A stretch of DNA of 21,257 nucleotides from Bifidobacterium sp. (GCA_022739095.1 JAIJEI010000011.1:1-21257), one strand, 5' to 3'. Shown: positions 7,449 through 15,628, counted from the first letter of the stretch. Program-made: numbers and translations. Notes: a model not told the origin generated them from the sequence alone.

Positions 7449-8960
7449 TTACTCGGCTTCCGGCTGCACGGTGTTGTACTCGTTGCCGACGTACTTGCTC
7501 TTGTACAGCGCGAATTCAGGCAGCCGCACGCGATCCTCGGGCGTGAGAGACTTCAGGAAGCCGGCCTTGTAATCATCGAGCGCGGTGGGGTAGTCGCCGT
7601 TGAAGTAGGCGACGCACAGGCCACCGTACGGGGCATCGGCGTTCAGGCCAATCGACTCAACCAGACCGTCAAGCGACAGGTAAGCCAGCGAATCGGCGCC
7701 AATATAGTCGCGGATCTCCTCCACGTTCATCTTGGCGGCGATGAGCTCCTTGGTGGTGGAGATGTCGATGCCGTAGAAGCACGGGTACTTAAGCGGCGGC
7801 GAGCTGATACGCATGTGTACTTCGGCGGCGCCGGCTTCGCGCAGCAGCTGCACGATGCGTTTGGAGGTGGTGCCACGCACGATCGAATCATCGATGACGA
7901 CCACGCGCTTGCCCTTGACCACGCCGCGCACGGCGGACAGCTTCATGCGCACGCCCTGCTCACGCAGTTCCTGTGTGGGCTGGATGAACGTGCGGGCCAC
8001 GTACTGGTTCTTGATCAGACCCATCTCATTGGGCAAACCGGCCGCTTCCGCGTAGCCGGAGGCCGCGGACAGGGAGGAGTTCGGCACGCCGATGACCATA
8101 TCGGCCTCGACCGGCGACTCCTGAGCCAGACGTGCGCCCATACGCTTGCGGGCGGAATGCACGTTGACACCGTAGATGTCGGAATCCGGGCGGGCGAAGT
8201 AGATGTACTCCATCGAGCAGATGGCCAGCTGCGTGTTGTTGGTGTACTGGACAATCTTGTAGCCGTGCTCGTCGACCACTACGATCTCACCGGGGCGGAT
8301 GTTGCGTACTAGCTCGGCACCGACCACGTCGAGGGCGCAGGTCTCGGAGGCGAGTACGTAGGCACCGTTTTTCATCTTGCCGAGGGAGAGCGGACGGAAG
8401 CCGTTCGGATCGAGCGCGCCGATCATGGCGTTCTCGGTCATGAGCAGGTAGGCGAAGCCGCCGTGCACGGTGTTGAGCGCTTCCTTGAGCTTGTCCATAA
8501 AGGTGCGTTGCAGGGAGCGGCGGATGAGGTGCATAAGCACTTCGGTGTCGGAGTTCGAGTGGAAGATCGCGCCCTCGTCTTCCAGCTTGCGGCGCAGTGA
8601 CGGGCAGTTCGTCAGGTTGCCGTTATGGCACAGAGCCACGTCGCCGTCATGGAAGCGGAAGATGAACGGCTGGATGTTGTCCGTGGTGCCCGAGCCGGAC
8701 GTGGCGTAACGCACGTGGCCGATGGCGCGGTCGCCCTTGAGTCGTCCGATTTCGCGCTCGCCGCTGAACACCTGGGTGAGCAGGCCGAGTCCGCGATGGC
8801 CGGTCAGATGGCCGTTGTCGTTAGAGACGATACCGGCGCCTTCCTGACCGCGATGCTGCAGCGCGTGCAGGCCGAAATAGGTGAGACGGGCGGCGTCAGG
8901 GTGGCCCCACACGCCGAAGATGCCACATTCCTCGTGAATGTCTTCGAGTTCAGCCGACAA
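7449..8960 (-). CDS. purF: Amidophosphoribosyltransferase
   Basis: The committed step of purine synthesis: PRPP + glutamine gives phosphoribosylamine. It begins with a TTG codon at 8960, eight bases after AAGGAG; no better start is near. The first 11 residues form a propeptide like that of the Bacillus-type enzyme, and cleavage would expose nucleophile C12 (EECGIFGV). The glutaminase motifs HALQHRGQEGAGI, GHVRYATSG and NGN(L)TN, and the PRPP loop VVVIDDSIVRGTTS (353-366), are intact. It is 503 residues long. Of the four cysteines that bind the iron-sulfur cluster in the B. subtilis enzyme, C248, C394 and C449 are present, but the fourth position (452) is Tyr, codon TAC. It is the first gene of purF-purM-purD, so the operon promoter should lie in 8961-9214; I could not place it with confidence. 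Confidence 0.98.
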   Translation of the reverse strand: MSAELEDIHEECGIFGVWGHPDAARLTYFGLHALQHRGQEGAGIVSNDNGHLTGHRGLGLLTQVFSGEREIGRLKGDRAIGHVRYATSGSGTTDNIQPFIFRFHDGDVALCHNGNLTNCPSLRRKLEDEGAIFHSNSDTEVLMHLIRRSLQRTFMDKLKEALNTVHGGFAYLLMTENAMIGALDPNGFRPLSLGKMKNGAYVLASETCALDVVGAELVRNIRPGEIVVVDEHGYKIVQYTNNTQLAICSMEYIYFARPDSDIYGVNVHSARKRMGARLAQESPVEADMVIGVPNSSLSAASGYAEAAGLPNEMGLIKNQYVARTFIQPTQELREQGVRMKLSAVRGVVKGKRVVVIDDSIVRGTTSKRIVQLLREAGAAEVHMRISSPPLKYPCFYGIDISTTKELIAAKMNVEEIRDYIGADSLAYLSLDGLVESIGLNADAPYGGLCVAYFNGDYPTALDDYKAGFLKSLTPEDRVRLPEFALYKSKYVGNEYNTVQPEAE

Positions 8961-9164
8961 GCCAAAGCTCCTTTTTCAAACAGGGGATTAACTATCTGTC
9001 AACCCTACCAATCGGCGGCTACATCGCGTGTTGTGGGGATTGTGATGCGGCTGCAGGGAAAGGGAAGTCAATGATCGAGTTGAGTGATGAAAAAATTGTT
9101 TTTTTCAGAAGATGCAGAGCCTGTTTTAGCTGTCGATTATGAGGTCAATGAGGCTGTTGCAGGC

Positions 9165-9194
9165 GAGGGGACAGTTCGATCAGAACGCCCCCTC
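9165..9194 (-). terminator. Possible terminator hairpin after the ABC importer operon
   Basis: GAGGGG (9165-9170) and CCCCTC (9189-9194) can pair around an 18-base loop, 20 bases beyond the stop of the ATPase gene. No T run follows directly; a T-rich stretch appears only about 70 bases further on (near 9090-9105). It is weak, but the best candidate between the importer and purF. Confidence 0.35.
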
Positions 9195-9214
9195 AGCGAT
9201 TCCTATGCTACGGC

Positions 9215-10000
9215 TCAGTGCCTGAAATGGCTAAAGAACTCGATGGTCTCGGGATCCTGAGACTCGTCCATCACCTCGGCGGGCGTGCCGTTCTCGGCGA
9301 TGACGCCGTGACGGAGCAGTACGATGCGGTCGGCCGCGTCGTGGGCGAAGCTCATCTCGTGCGTGGCCATGAGGATTGTGGTGCCTTGGGCCTTTAACTC
9401 GGCAACCATGTTGAGCACTTCGCCGACCAGCATCGGATCAAGAGCAGACGTGATCTCGTCAAGCAGCAGCAGTTCCGGGTCGGTCATCAGTGCGCGCGCA
9501 ATCGCCACGCGCTGCTGCTGGCCGCCAGAGAGCTGGTCGGGGTAGGCGCTGGCCTTGTCGCGCATGCCGATGCGTTCGAGCAGTTCCATAGCGCGGGTTT
9601 CGGCGCGATCCTTGCTCCAGTGGTGAACCTTGATTGCGGCAAGGGTCACGTTCCTGAGCACCGACATGTGGGGGAAGAGGTTGAACTGCTGAAACACCAC
9701 GCCGATACGTGCGCGAATCTTGTCCTGGTCGGCACGCGGGTCGGTGATATCGGTATTGCCCAGCCAAATCTGGCCGTCATCGACCTGATCAAGCAGGTTG
9801 ACGCATTTCATCAATGTGGATTTGCCCGAACCGGACGGTCCCAGCAAGGCCACCACCTCATGCTGGTGAATGTCAAAGGAAATACCACGCAGCACCTGCG
9901 TGTTTCCAAAGGATTTGCGCACGTCATCAAGACGCAGCACCATCTTGTTGCTCACGGGGGAGTCACTCGTCTCGGTGGTGATATTGGTCATTTCGCTCAT
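9215..10000 (-). CDS. Polar amino acid ABC importer, ATP-binding protein
   Basis: This is the ATPase subunit that drives uptake of a polar amino acid through the partner permease at the inner face of the membrane. All ABC motifs are present in order: Walker A GPSGSGKST (54-62), Q-loop VFQQFNLFPHMSVL (about 102-115), signature LSGGQQQR (157-164), Walker B ELLLLDE (176-182), D-loop SALDP, and switch H214 in MATHE. The Q-loop wording is typical of the GlnQ/ArtP (PAAT) subfamily. It has 261 residues, with a 20-residue Ser/Thr-rich leader before the ABC fold. The ATG overlaps the permease stop as ATGA (9997-10000) and has GGAGGAA upstream, so the two are translationally coupled. The exact amino acid cannot be told. 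Confidence 0.95.
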   Translation of the reverse strand: MSEMTNITTETSDSPVSNKMVLRLDDVRKSFGNTQVLRGISFDIHQHEVVALLGPSGSGKSTLMKCVNLLDQVDDGQIWLGNTDITDPRADQDKIRARIGVVFQQFNLFPHMSVLRNVTLAAIKVHHWSKDRAETRAMELLERIGMRDKASAYPDQLSGGQQQRVAIARALMTDPELLLLDEITSALDPMLVGEVLNMVAELKAQGTTILMATHEMSFAHDAADRIVLLRHGVIAENGTPAEVMDESQDPETIEFFSHFRH

Positions 10001-10884
10001 ACCGTTCCTCCGCTGAGTTCGCGCTTACGCAGACGTTCCGTGTACCAGTCGTTCAGCAGGATGAACGGCACGCTCATCAGGATGAACAGCAGGCTGGCGA
10101 CCACATACGGCGTGAAGTTGTAGGTGCTGGCCACGTCGATCTGCGCGGCGCGCACGGCATCCACCGCACCCAGCACGGAAATCAGGCCGACGTCCTTTTG
10201 CATGGAGATGAAGTCATTCATCAGCGCGGGCGCCACTTTGCGCAATGCCTGAGGAATGACGATCAGTCGGGTCGTCTGGCCGGAGGTCAGGCCCAACGAG
10301 CGGGCCGAGGCTCGCTGAGAAGGATGTACGTCGTTAAAACCGGCACGCAGCACCTCGGAGACGTAGGCGCTGTATCCCATTACCACTGCAATGGTGCCGA
10401 GTACCGAGGGATCGATACGGCCGAACAAGCCTAGGCCGGGAATACCGAAACCGATTAGATACAGCACGACGATAATAGGCACGCCGCGCATCACAGTCGT
10501 GTAGATCAATGCCAGGATACGCAGCGGGAACAGAATAGGGGAGCGGCTGGTGCGCACCAGCGCGATCAGCGTGCTCAGAATCGCCACGCCGACCACTGCG
10601 ACGAGCAGAACGCGGATGTTAAGCCATAGGCCGTCAAGCACATGGGGAAACGATTTGACGAAGTATTCGCCGGAGAAGAAGGTCTCCTTGACTCGTGGCC
10701 AGCCGGGGGAGAGCTTCAGACCGATGACGATGACCACCACGAACACAATGGTGCTGATCAGACTGGTAATCGTCGATTGAATTTGCTGATGAACACGATA
10801 TTGGCGTCGTTCGAGCTCGACCTGACTTACCTCGTGTCCGTCAGGGGCATTGTGCTGCCTGGTTTCGGTTGGTGCTGCGGTCAT
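9997..10884 (-). CDS. Polar amino acid ABC importer, permease
   Basis: This integral membrane subunit carries the HisM/GlnP-type domain. Hydrophobic segments lie at about residues 42-58, 90-110, 120-150, 160-180 and 258-278. The EAA-type cytoplasmic loop that docks the ATPase is seen at about 177-205 (SEVLRAGFNDVHPSQRASAR and on). The first 40 residues are polar and cytoplasmic. Start choice: the frame is open to a TTG at 10959, but that extension crosses the intergenic hairpin at 10920-10957 and looks noncoding, so the ATG at 10884 is preferred (295 residues). Its Shine-Dalgarno is poor (AGGAAG lies about 17 bases upstream). It is the second gene of the importer operon. Confidence 0.93.
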   Translation of the reverse strand: MTAAPTETRQHNAPDGHEVSQVELERRQYRVHQQIQSTITSLISTIVFVVVIVIGLKLSPGWPRVKETFFSGEYFVKSFPHVLDGLWLNIRVLLVAVVGVAILSTLIALVRTSRSPILFPLRILALIYTTVMRGVPIIVVLYLIGFGIPGLGLFGRIDPSVLGTIAVVMGYSAYVSEVLRAGFNDVHPSQRASARSLGLTSGQTTRLIVIPQALRKVAPALMNDFISMQKDVGLISVLGAVDAVRAAQIDVASTYNFTPYVVASLLFILMSVPFILLNDWYTERLRKRELSGGTV

Positions 10885-10919
10885 GTGATGAATGTCGCTC
10901 GCTTCCTGAATGCCGGAAT

Positions 10920-10957
10920 GGCCGGGTGCCACAGGAAAATTCCCGCAGCGCCCGGCC
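10920..10957 (-). promoter_or_regulatory. Intergenic hairpin between binding-protein and permease genes
   Basis: GGCCGGG (10920-10926) and CCCGGCC (10951-10957) pair perfectly, and three more pairs (one wobble) extend the stem to ten around an 18-base loop. No T run follows, so it is not a classical terminator. Such structures after a binding-protein gene commonly protect its mRNA or cut read-through, giving more binding protein than permease; that role is inferred here. Confidence 0.6.
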
Positions 10958-10993
10958 AAGGTGTTGTGACCTTATGATGTAAGCCTACTCCAC

Positions 10994-11857
10994 TTACTTC
11001 TTCAGTCCGGTCAGGTCGGTGGTGTACTCGGCCAGCCACTTGTCCTGAAGCTTCTTGATGGTGCCGTCGGCGTTCAGGTCATCCACTGCCTTGGTCACGG
11101 CTGCAGTCAGCTTGGAATCCTTCGGCAGCACGATGCCCATGCCGCTCTTGTCTTCGGAGCCAGGCAGACGGCCGAGCACCTTGGCGTCCTTGACCTGCTC
11201 GGACTGCACCATGTACACGCATTCCACGGTGCTGGTGACCAGTGCGTCGATCTGACCGGCATCAAGTGCCTGAGCCAGTGCGGCATCATCATTGAACGTC
11301 TGGATGTCGTCTTTGATGTTCGCCTTGGCGTAGTCGTAGGCAAGGGTACCGACCATGACGCCCACGGTCGCATCCTTCAGATCGGATACCTTGGTGGCGT
11401 TGGCGAACTTGCTGTCTTTCTTGACCACGACGGACTGGCTGTCGTTGTAGTAGCTGGACGAGAAGTCAACGGCCTTCTTGCGCTCGTCGGTGATGCCGAA
11501 CTGCTGGATGTTGAGATCCCAGTCCTTGGCGCCGGGAGCGATGGCGGTGTCGAATGCGGTGCGGGTCCACACCACGTCGCTCTTCTTGAAACCGAGCTTG
11601 TCGGCCACTGCGTAGGCGACGGCCGCCTCGTAGCCCTCACCGCTTTCCGGCTTGTCGTTCATAACCCACGGCTCGTAGGCCGGCTGTCCGGTGGCGATGG
11701 TCAGCTTGCCCGGCTTGTACGTCTGCTGGGTGATGTCGTTCGAATCGGTGGAATTGGATGCGGTGGACTGGCCGGAACCGCAGGCTGCGGTGAACGACAG
11801 AGCCAGGATGCTGGCGGTGGCCGCAATGGTACGGACGATGTGTTGCTTATTGAACAT
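10994..11857 (-). CDS. Polar amino acid ABC importer, substrate-binding lipoprotein
   Basis: This extracytoplasmic receptor is anchored to the membrane by lipid. It has a positively charged N-terminus, a hydrophobic core and a lipobox SFTAAC with the modified cysteine at C26, then a Ser/Thr/Gly-rich linker (27-45) and a family-3 solute-binding fold starting at KLTIATGQPAYEPWVM. The fold continues with GYEAAVAYAVADKLGF, VVWTRTAFDTAI, QQFGITDERKKAVDFSSSYY, GVMVGTLAYDYA and the closing GTIKKLQDKWLAEY. It has 287 residues, normal length. The ATG at 11857 follows GGAGAGGAAA. It is the first gene of the operon, with the permease 110 bases downstream beyond a hairpin. The ligand is probably a polar or acidic amino acid or a derivative such as cystine, but the sequence alone does not settle it. 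Confidence 0.94.
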   Translation of the reverse strand: MFNKQHIVRTIAATASILALSFTAACGSGQSTASNSTDSNDITQQTYKPGKLTIATGQPAYEPWVMNDKPESGEGYEAAVAYAVADKLGFKKSDVVWTRTAFDTAIAPGAKDWDLNIQQFGITDERKKAVDFSSSYYNDSQSVVVKKDSKFANATKVSDLKDATVGVMVGTLAYDYAKANIKDDIQTFNDDAALAQALDAGQIDALVTSTVECVYMVQSEQVKDAKVLGRLPGSEDKSGMGIVLPKDSKLTAAVTKAVDDLNADGTIKKLQDKWLAEYTTDLTGLKK

Positions 11858-11887
11858 GGGTTTCCTCTCCTCAAGTGTTCGTCATGC

Positions 11888-11929
11888 ACACGGTTCAAAG
11901 CCGTGCTTGATGCATGCGCGCCAATTGTA
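11888..11929 (-). promoter_or_regulatory. Possible promoter/operator region of the ABC importer
   Basis: Reading the minus strand, TACAAT at 11929-11924 resembles a -10 box (5 of 6), but no good -35 lies 16-18 bases upstream. Just downstream, CACGG/CCGTG form a small hairpin or operator-like inverted repeat (about 11888-11905) next to a GCATGC palindrome (about 11912-11918). The whole lies 30-75 bases before the binding-protein start. Confidence 0.3.
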
Positions 11930-12056
11930 TGGCTATTGGGTTACAACAGCGATATTTTCGATGCTGGTTATCGCCATTGCTTATGGCCGGCCAGAGCCGC
12001 GCAATCTGGCGCGTAAGCGAACGGAATCTCATATTGGCGCAGAGCCGAGATGGCGT

Positions 12057-12527
12057 TCACTGTTCGAGTGTGAAGCCGTCGAATACGAATCCCGGACTGA
12101 CCACACAGGAGACCAGCGCATCGCCCTGGCCTGGCACTGTGCGCTGCCAGACGCCAGCCGGTACGACCGCATGTCCCGATACGGTTACGTCGGCCTGATC
12201 GGTGGTGATGCCGGAACCCAGGGTGATTACGGTTCGCTTGGATTCGTCGGATTCCGGAGTCTCGCCGCTGCCGCCGAGCTCCAGCTTGACCGATGCCGGG
12301 CCATGCCACAGCCAGACCTCATCCGCATCGACCTTATGCCAGGCGCTGGCATCTCCCTCAGGCAGCAGGAAGTAAATCAGTGACGATAGCGGTCGGCTTG
12401 AGGCCTCATCCGTGTGCGGGGATTGCCAGTCACGCGTGTACCAGCCGCCTTCGGGGTGGGCTTCCAGTCCAAGGCGTTCCACTATGGACCGGGCGTATGG
12501 ACTCATGTCTCGCAAAGCGACGCTCAT
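12057..12527 (-). CDS. DUF985/cupin_5 family protein
   Basis: This small cupin-fold protein of 156 residues is of the DUF985 type (relatives include yeast YML079w). The sequence shows the family landmarks: LGLEAHPEGGWYTRDW near the N-terminus, SSLIYFLLPEGDASAWHKVDADEVWLWH in the first half, VPAGVWQRT in the second, and the closing LVSCVVSPGFVFDGFTL. The fold suggests a small-molecule-binding or isomerase-like protein, but no reaction is established for the family. The ATG at 12527 follows CAGGAGAT. It lies 69 bases after the amidohydrolase gene on the same strand and may be the last gene of the SAHH-like/amidohydrolase operon. A role in that pathway is only suggested by position. Confidence 0.88.
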   Translation of the reverse strand: MSVALRDMSPYARSIVERLGLEAHPEGGWYTRDWQSPHTDEASSRPLSSLIYFLLPEGDASAWHKVDADEVWLWHGPASVKLELGGSGETPESDESKRTVITLGSGITTDQADVTVSGHAVVPAGVWQRTVPGQGDALVSCVVSPGFVFDGFTLEQ

Positions 12528-12596
12528 AATAAGATCTCCTGTTCTTGGCGGGTTTGCTGGTTTTTGGCTTCTTGATATCAGGTCAGGTCAGCGGTG

Positions 12597-13970
12597 TCAC
12601 CAGGCGTTGTTGTAGGCTTCGCGCCCGGATATCACCGTGGCTCGGTTCGTGCCTGCGCCGTGCTTCACCAGTGTTTCCAGCGTTTCTTCGATGCCGGCCG
12701 GAGATGATGTGTCGACGGGGATGTCGAAGAACGCGAAATCAGCCAATGCGCCCGCGTTGATTTGTCCAATGCGGTTGCGGCCCACGTGCATGCCCATGGA
12801 GGCGGCGCCGCCCAGCGTCATCATACGAATCAGGCGATGTGTCAGATCGTCGCTGGCATAGCCTTGTTCGCGGGCCAGGTCGTAAAGCATCGACACGTCA
12901 TCAAGCAGATCGAGGGTCGGCGTGCTGGAGAGCGAATCGGTGCCCACGCTTACCAGATTGCCTTCCTCGAGGTATTCGCGCACCGGTGCATCTTTGCCGG
13001 TGTTGGTAATGCGATTCGATCGGGGGCACAAGGCCACGCCCACGCCGCGCTGACGTAGAATACGCCGATCCTCGCCATTGGCCCACACGCCGTGTGCAAT
13101 GTGCACATCCGGGCCAAGCGAGCCAAGCTGATCGACGAACTGGATGGCGGAGGCACCTTTGCCCACGTCCTTGAGCTGCCGGTAGCTTTCCCAATCGTGG
13201 TCACGCCAGTCGGCCGCCGAATAAGTGGTGAGCACCGGCGGATAAGTGCCGGCCTCGAGCGGGGTCTCCGCCAGATGGATATGCAGTCGCATGTTCAGCT
13301 GACGAGCAATGTCTGGAAGATCAACGAACGGTTCGGACTCCAGCGTATACGGAGCATGCGGGCTGATGCCGAGGTTCGGCAGCTGCTCCTCGTTCATCCG
13401 GCGCAACTGCCGAATGAGCTCGGTGCGGCCCTTCTCCATCCATTCGTCGTTGTGCCAGCCCATTACCTCCCAATAAGCGATGCCGTGCATGCCCTGCGAA
13501 GCCAGTGCGCCGGCGGCGTCCAAATCGGTGACGATGTCTGCGGCGGCCGTCGTTCCCGATTCGACCATCTGGCGAGCGCCGTCCTCGGCCCACTGCTTCC
13601 ATGGCTGGGTCTTCTGCGCCTCGGCGTACACCTCGTTGAATGCCAGTTCCCAGGCGCGGAACCGATCGTAGGTGCCTTGTCCGACCTGCACCATGCCGCT
13701 GTACTGCAGATGAGTGTGCGCATTGATCAATCCGGGGGTGAGCACCCCATCCCAATGCCGTTCACGGATGGTGCCGTGAGCCGTCATTTCCTGCTTCAGC
13801 GCCTCCAGCACCCAGCGGCGTTTACCTACATGAACCACGCGGTCGCCATGGATGGCAACTGCGCCATCGATGATGACGGGGCCCGTCACGGGGATGATGA
13901 GTTTGGCGGAATACAGTGTCACATCATCGATAAGTTCGGTATCGACGGTCGGCCAGGTGTTGTCGGTCAT
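12597..13970 (-). CDS. Amidohydrolase, MtaD/SAH-deaminase-like (nucleoside deaminase candidate)
   Basis: This metal-dependent deaminase belongs to the ATZ/TRZ-MtaD branch of the amidohydrolase superfamily (457 residues). The barrel's metal and catalytic residues are all visible: H85 and H87 in NAHTHLQYSG, H205 in ISPHAPYT, H232 and E235 in LHIHLAETPLEAG, H293 in HIAHGVWANG and D345 in SVGTDSLSSTPTLDLLDD. An N-terminal beta domain precedes the barrel, and GQINAGALADFAFFDI closes it. Relatives deaminate S-adenosylhomocysteine, methylthioadenosine, guanine or aminodeoxyfutalosine. The neighbour 39 bases upstream is an SAHH-like protein with an altered base pocket, which favours an adenine-nucleoside substrate such as SAH. 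The futalosine role is less likely because bifidobacteria are not known to make menaquinone. The substrate is inferred; the family is clear. Confidence 0.93.
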   Translation of the reverse strand: MTDNTWPTVDTELIDDVTLYSAKLIIPVTGPVIIDGAVAIHGDRVVHVGKRRWVLEALKQEMTAHGTIRERHWDGVLTPGLINAHTHLQYSGMVQVGQGTYDRFRAWELAFNEVYAEAQKTQPWKQWAEDGARQMVESGTTAAADIVTDLDAAGALASQGMHGIAYWEVMGWHNDEWMEKGRTELIRQLRRMNEEQLPNLGISPHAPYTLESEPFVDLPDIARQLNMRLHIHLAETPLEAGTYPPVLTTYSAADWRDHDWESYRQLKDVGKGASAIQFVDQLGSLGPDVHIAHGVWANGEDRRILRQRGVGVALCPRSNRITNTGKDAPVREYLEEGNLVSVGTDSLSSTPTLDLLDDVSMLYDLAREQGYASDDLTHRLIRMMTLGGAASMGMHVGRNRIGQINAGALADFAFFDIPVDTSSPAGIEETLETLVKHGAGTNRATVISGREAYNNAW

Positions 13971-14009
13971 ATTCTCCTCGCTGCGTTGTGTTCGGTGCCG
14001 TGTCTATGG

Positions 14010-15494
14010 CTATCGGTCGGCGTTCTCTCGGTCGTTTTCCGCGAATCTGGTCAGTCGCCAATCGTAGCCGTTGTCCGCCACGGCATGGCTGGCTCGGTAT
14101 CCGCGCGTCTTGAGCGCGCTGGCGGCGATGCGCTGGTCGGTTGCTGCGTCAAGTCTGATAAGCGTGTGATCCAGTGTGCCTCGATGTTCCAGAAGATATG
14201 CGACGGCGCTGGCCTGTACGGCGAAGCTCAGATCCATGATCTCGATTGGATTGCCGCCTCCCACCGTGTAGTTCACGCCGTCGCCGTCGGCGATTAGCGT
14301 GAGCGTTGGTCCGTCGGGAACATTGAGTTGCACGGTGTCCCTGTTGACCTGTGGGGTGAAGTCGCTTACCTCGTCCAAGGCGATTTCGTTGGCGATGCCG
14401 CCGATCACTGCGAGCGCCGCGCCCTCGTGCATTGCGCGCATGTGCTCAAGTGTGACCGTATGTCTCACGCCAGTGGCGGACACCACCATATCCGCGCAAG
14501 GGAGTGCCTCGTCAATGTCTTGTGCGGCGAAGCCGTCGAACACCGCTTTGAGTGAAGCCACTGGATCGATATCGCAGATGGTGACTTCGGCGCCAAGCGC
14601 GCGAATACGCCGTGCGAAGCCTCGGCCGACCGGGCCGTAGCCGATGACGGTGACGTTCTTGCCGTCGAATGCATGCTCGCCGAGAATGCGCTGCATGGTG
14701 GTCACGCATGTCTCCCCGGTGCCGTGGGCGTTGTCGAATCCGGTTTTCAGCACACTGTCGTTAACGGCTACGACTGGGTAGGTGAGGGCTCCCGCTTCCT
14801 GCATCTGCTGGAACGCGCGTACGCCACTGGTCGTTTCCTCGGCCACTCCAATGAGGTTCGCCGTGAGTTCGGGGCGTTCGAGTGAGGCGAGACGGGCGAA
14901 GCTGGCGCCATCGTCGATGATGATGTTCGGCTGTATCTTGTCCAGCAGGCGCAGGGCTGCCTCGTGCGCCTGTTCTGCGGTCCAGGCTCGGCTGGATTCG
15001 ACCGTGATGCCTTCCCGGCGCAGCTGTTCCGCCACTCGGGGATCCGTGGAATCCGGGCCGCAATATACGCCGACGATTGCGCCGGCGGCCTTAAGCTTGC
15101 GCAGCAGAATCGCGGTTTTTGGCTCCAGTATCAGGCAGACGGCAATACGAATGCCTGAGAAATCGACGCGGGTGGTGAGGTCATCCATGGTGTCGCGTAA
15201 TACCGGCATGTGCTGTTCCGCGTACTCCATTGCCTCCAGCCCACTTGCCGTGCGCATGTCGGCAATGGAATCAATGCTTTGTGTGCCGTCACATAGGAAT
15301 TCCTCGCTGTGCCTGTCGGTCATCGTGGCATCTTCGACGGTCATGCCCCATTGCTGGGCCTGAGACTTGATTTCGGCATGCTTCTGCGGCTCCGGAATCG
15401 CGAGTCGGGCTCCTGCCAGTGATCGATTCGTTTTCTGGGATCGGGCTGCCGCCCACGCCGCAAAATCGCTGTCTGCCGTAATGCTTTTCGTCAT
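14010..15494 (-). CDS. Divergent S-adenosylhomocysteine-hydrolase-like NAD enzyme
   Basis: A 494-residue homologue of S-adenosylhomocysteine hydrolase (SAHH). Conserved: the catalytic D195 (IIIDDG), E220 (AEETTSGV), K250 and D254 (NDSVLKTGFDN), and the NAD-binding GYGPVGRG (285-292). Altered: the first-domain stretch that is HMT.ETAVL or HMT.QTAVL in ordinary SAHH reads LILEPKTAIL (121-130), so the residues matching human H55, T57 and E59 are I122, E124 and K126. The NIFSTQDHAAAA segment is replaced by GVYCGPDSTDPRVAEQLRR. The GHPSFVM loop reads GNPIEIM (His to Asn at 415). These are largely the substrate-base contacts, so the redox chemistry looks intact but specificity has changed. Start: ATG at 15494 gives a normal N-terminus; 15503 and 15512 are alternatives, and upstream frame to 15620 is noncoding. 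It is the first gene of a probable operon with the amidohydrolase. Confidence 0.85.
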   Translation of the reverse strand: MTKSITADSDFAAWAAARSQKTNRSLAGARLAIPEPQKHAEIKSQAQQWGMTVEDATMTDRHSEEFLCDGTQSIDSIADMRTASGLEAMEYAEQHMPVLRDTMDDLTTRVDFSGIRIAVCLILEPKTAILLRKLKAAGAIVGVYCGPDSTDPRVAEQLRREGITVESSRAWTAEQAHEAALRLLDKIQPNIIIDDGASFARLASLERPELTANLIGVAEETTSGVRAFQQMQEAGALTYPVVAVNDSVLKTGFDNAHGTGETCVTTMQRILGEHAFDGKNVTVIGYGPVGRGFARRIRALGAEVTICDIDPVASLKAVFDGFAAQDIDEALPCADMVVSATGVRHTVTLEHMRAMHEGAALAVIGGIANEIALDEVSDFTPQVNRDTVQLNVPDGPTLTLIADGDGVNYTVGGGNPIEIMDLSFAVQASAVAYLLEHRGTLDHTLIRLDAATDQRIAASALKTRGYRASHAVADNGYDWRLTRFAENDRENADR

Positions 15495-15612
15495 ATTCCC
15501 CATGGTACGCATGCATGCCGCTGCTCTGCCGCTGCGCGTGTGGTGTGGGTGAAGAGCGTGCTTGGGCGCGTTGCGTGCGTCGACTTCGGCAGCTTCGAAC
15601 AGGCATGTTGTA

Positions 15613-15628
15613 TCGTACAAATGTTCGA
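15613..15628. promoter_or_regulatory. LexA-like SOS box
   Basis: CGTAC-AAAT-GTTCG at 15614-15627 matches the CGAAC-N4-GTTCG LexA box of Gram-positive bacteria and actinobacteria with one change. It lies 49 bases before the polymerase start, next to an extended -10-like TGATATGCT at 15635-15643, so bound LexA would block that promoter. It also sits about 120 bases before the divergent SAHH-like gene. Confidence 0.65.

Noticed and set aside
8997..9002. TTGACA on the minus strand upstream of purF as a -35 box
   Set aside because: A matching -10 would fall on the ribosome binding site, leaving no leader, and the hexamer there (TTGAAA) is poor.
9089..9107. A/T-rich near-palindrome (A run, TTG, T run) as an intrinsic terminator
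   Set aside because: There is no GC stem, so it is not a standard terminator; it may merely supply T residues or DNA curvature between the importer and purF.
13092..14297. A 401-codon plus-strand open frame opposite the amidohydrolase
   Set aside because: It is a shadow frame; the minus-strand gene has all amidohydrolase catalytic motifs.
15498..15620. Upstream extension of the SAHH-like protein to an ATG at 15620
   Set aside because: It would overlap the LexA-like box and promoter region, and the added residues look noncoding.
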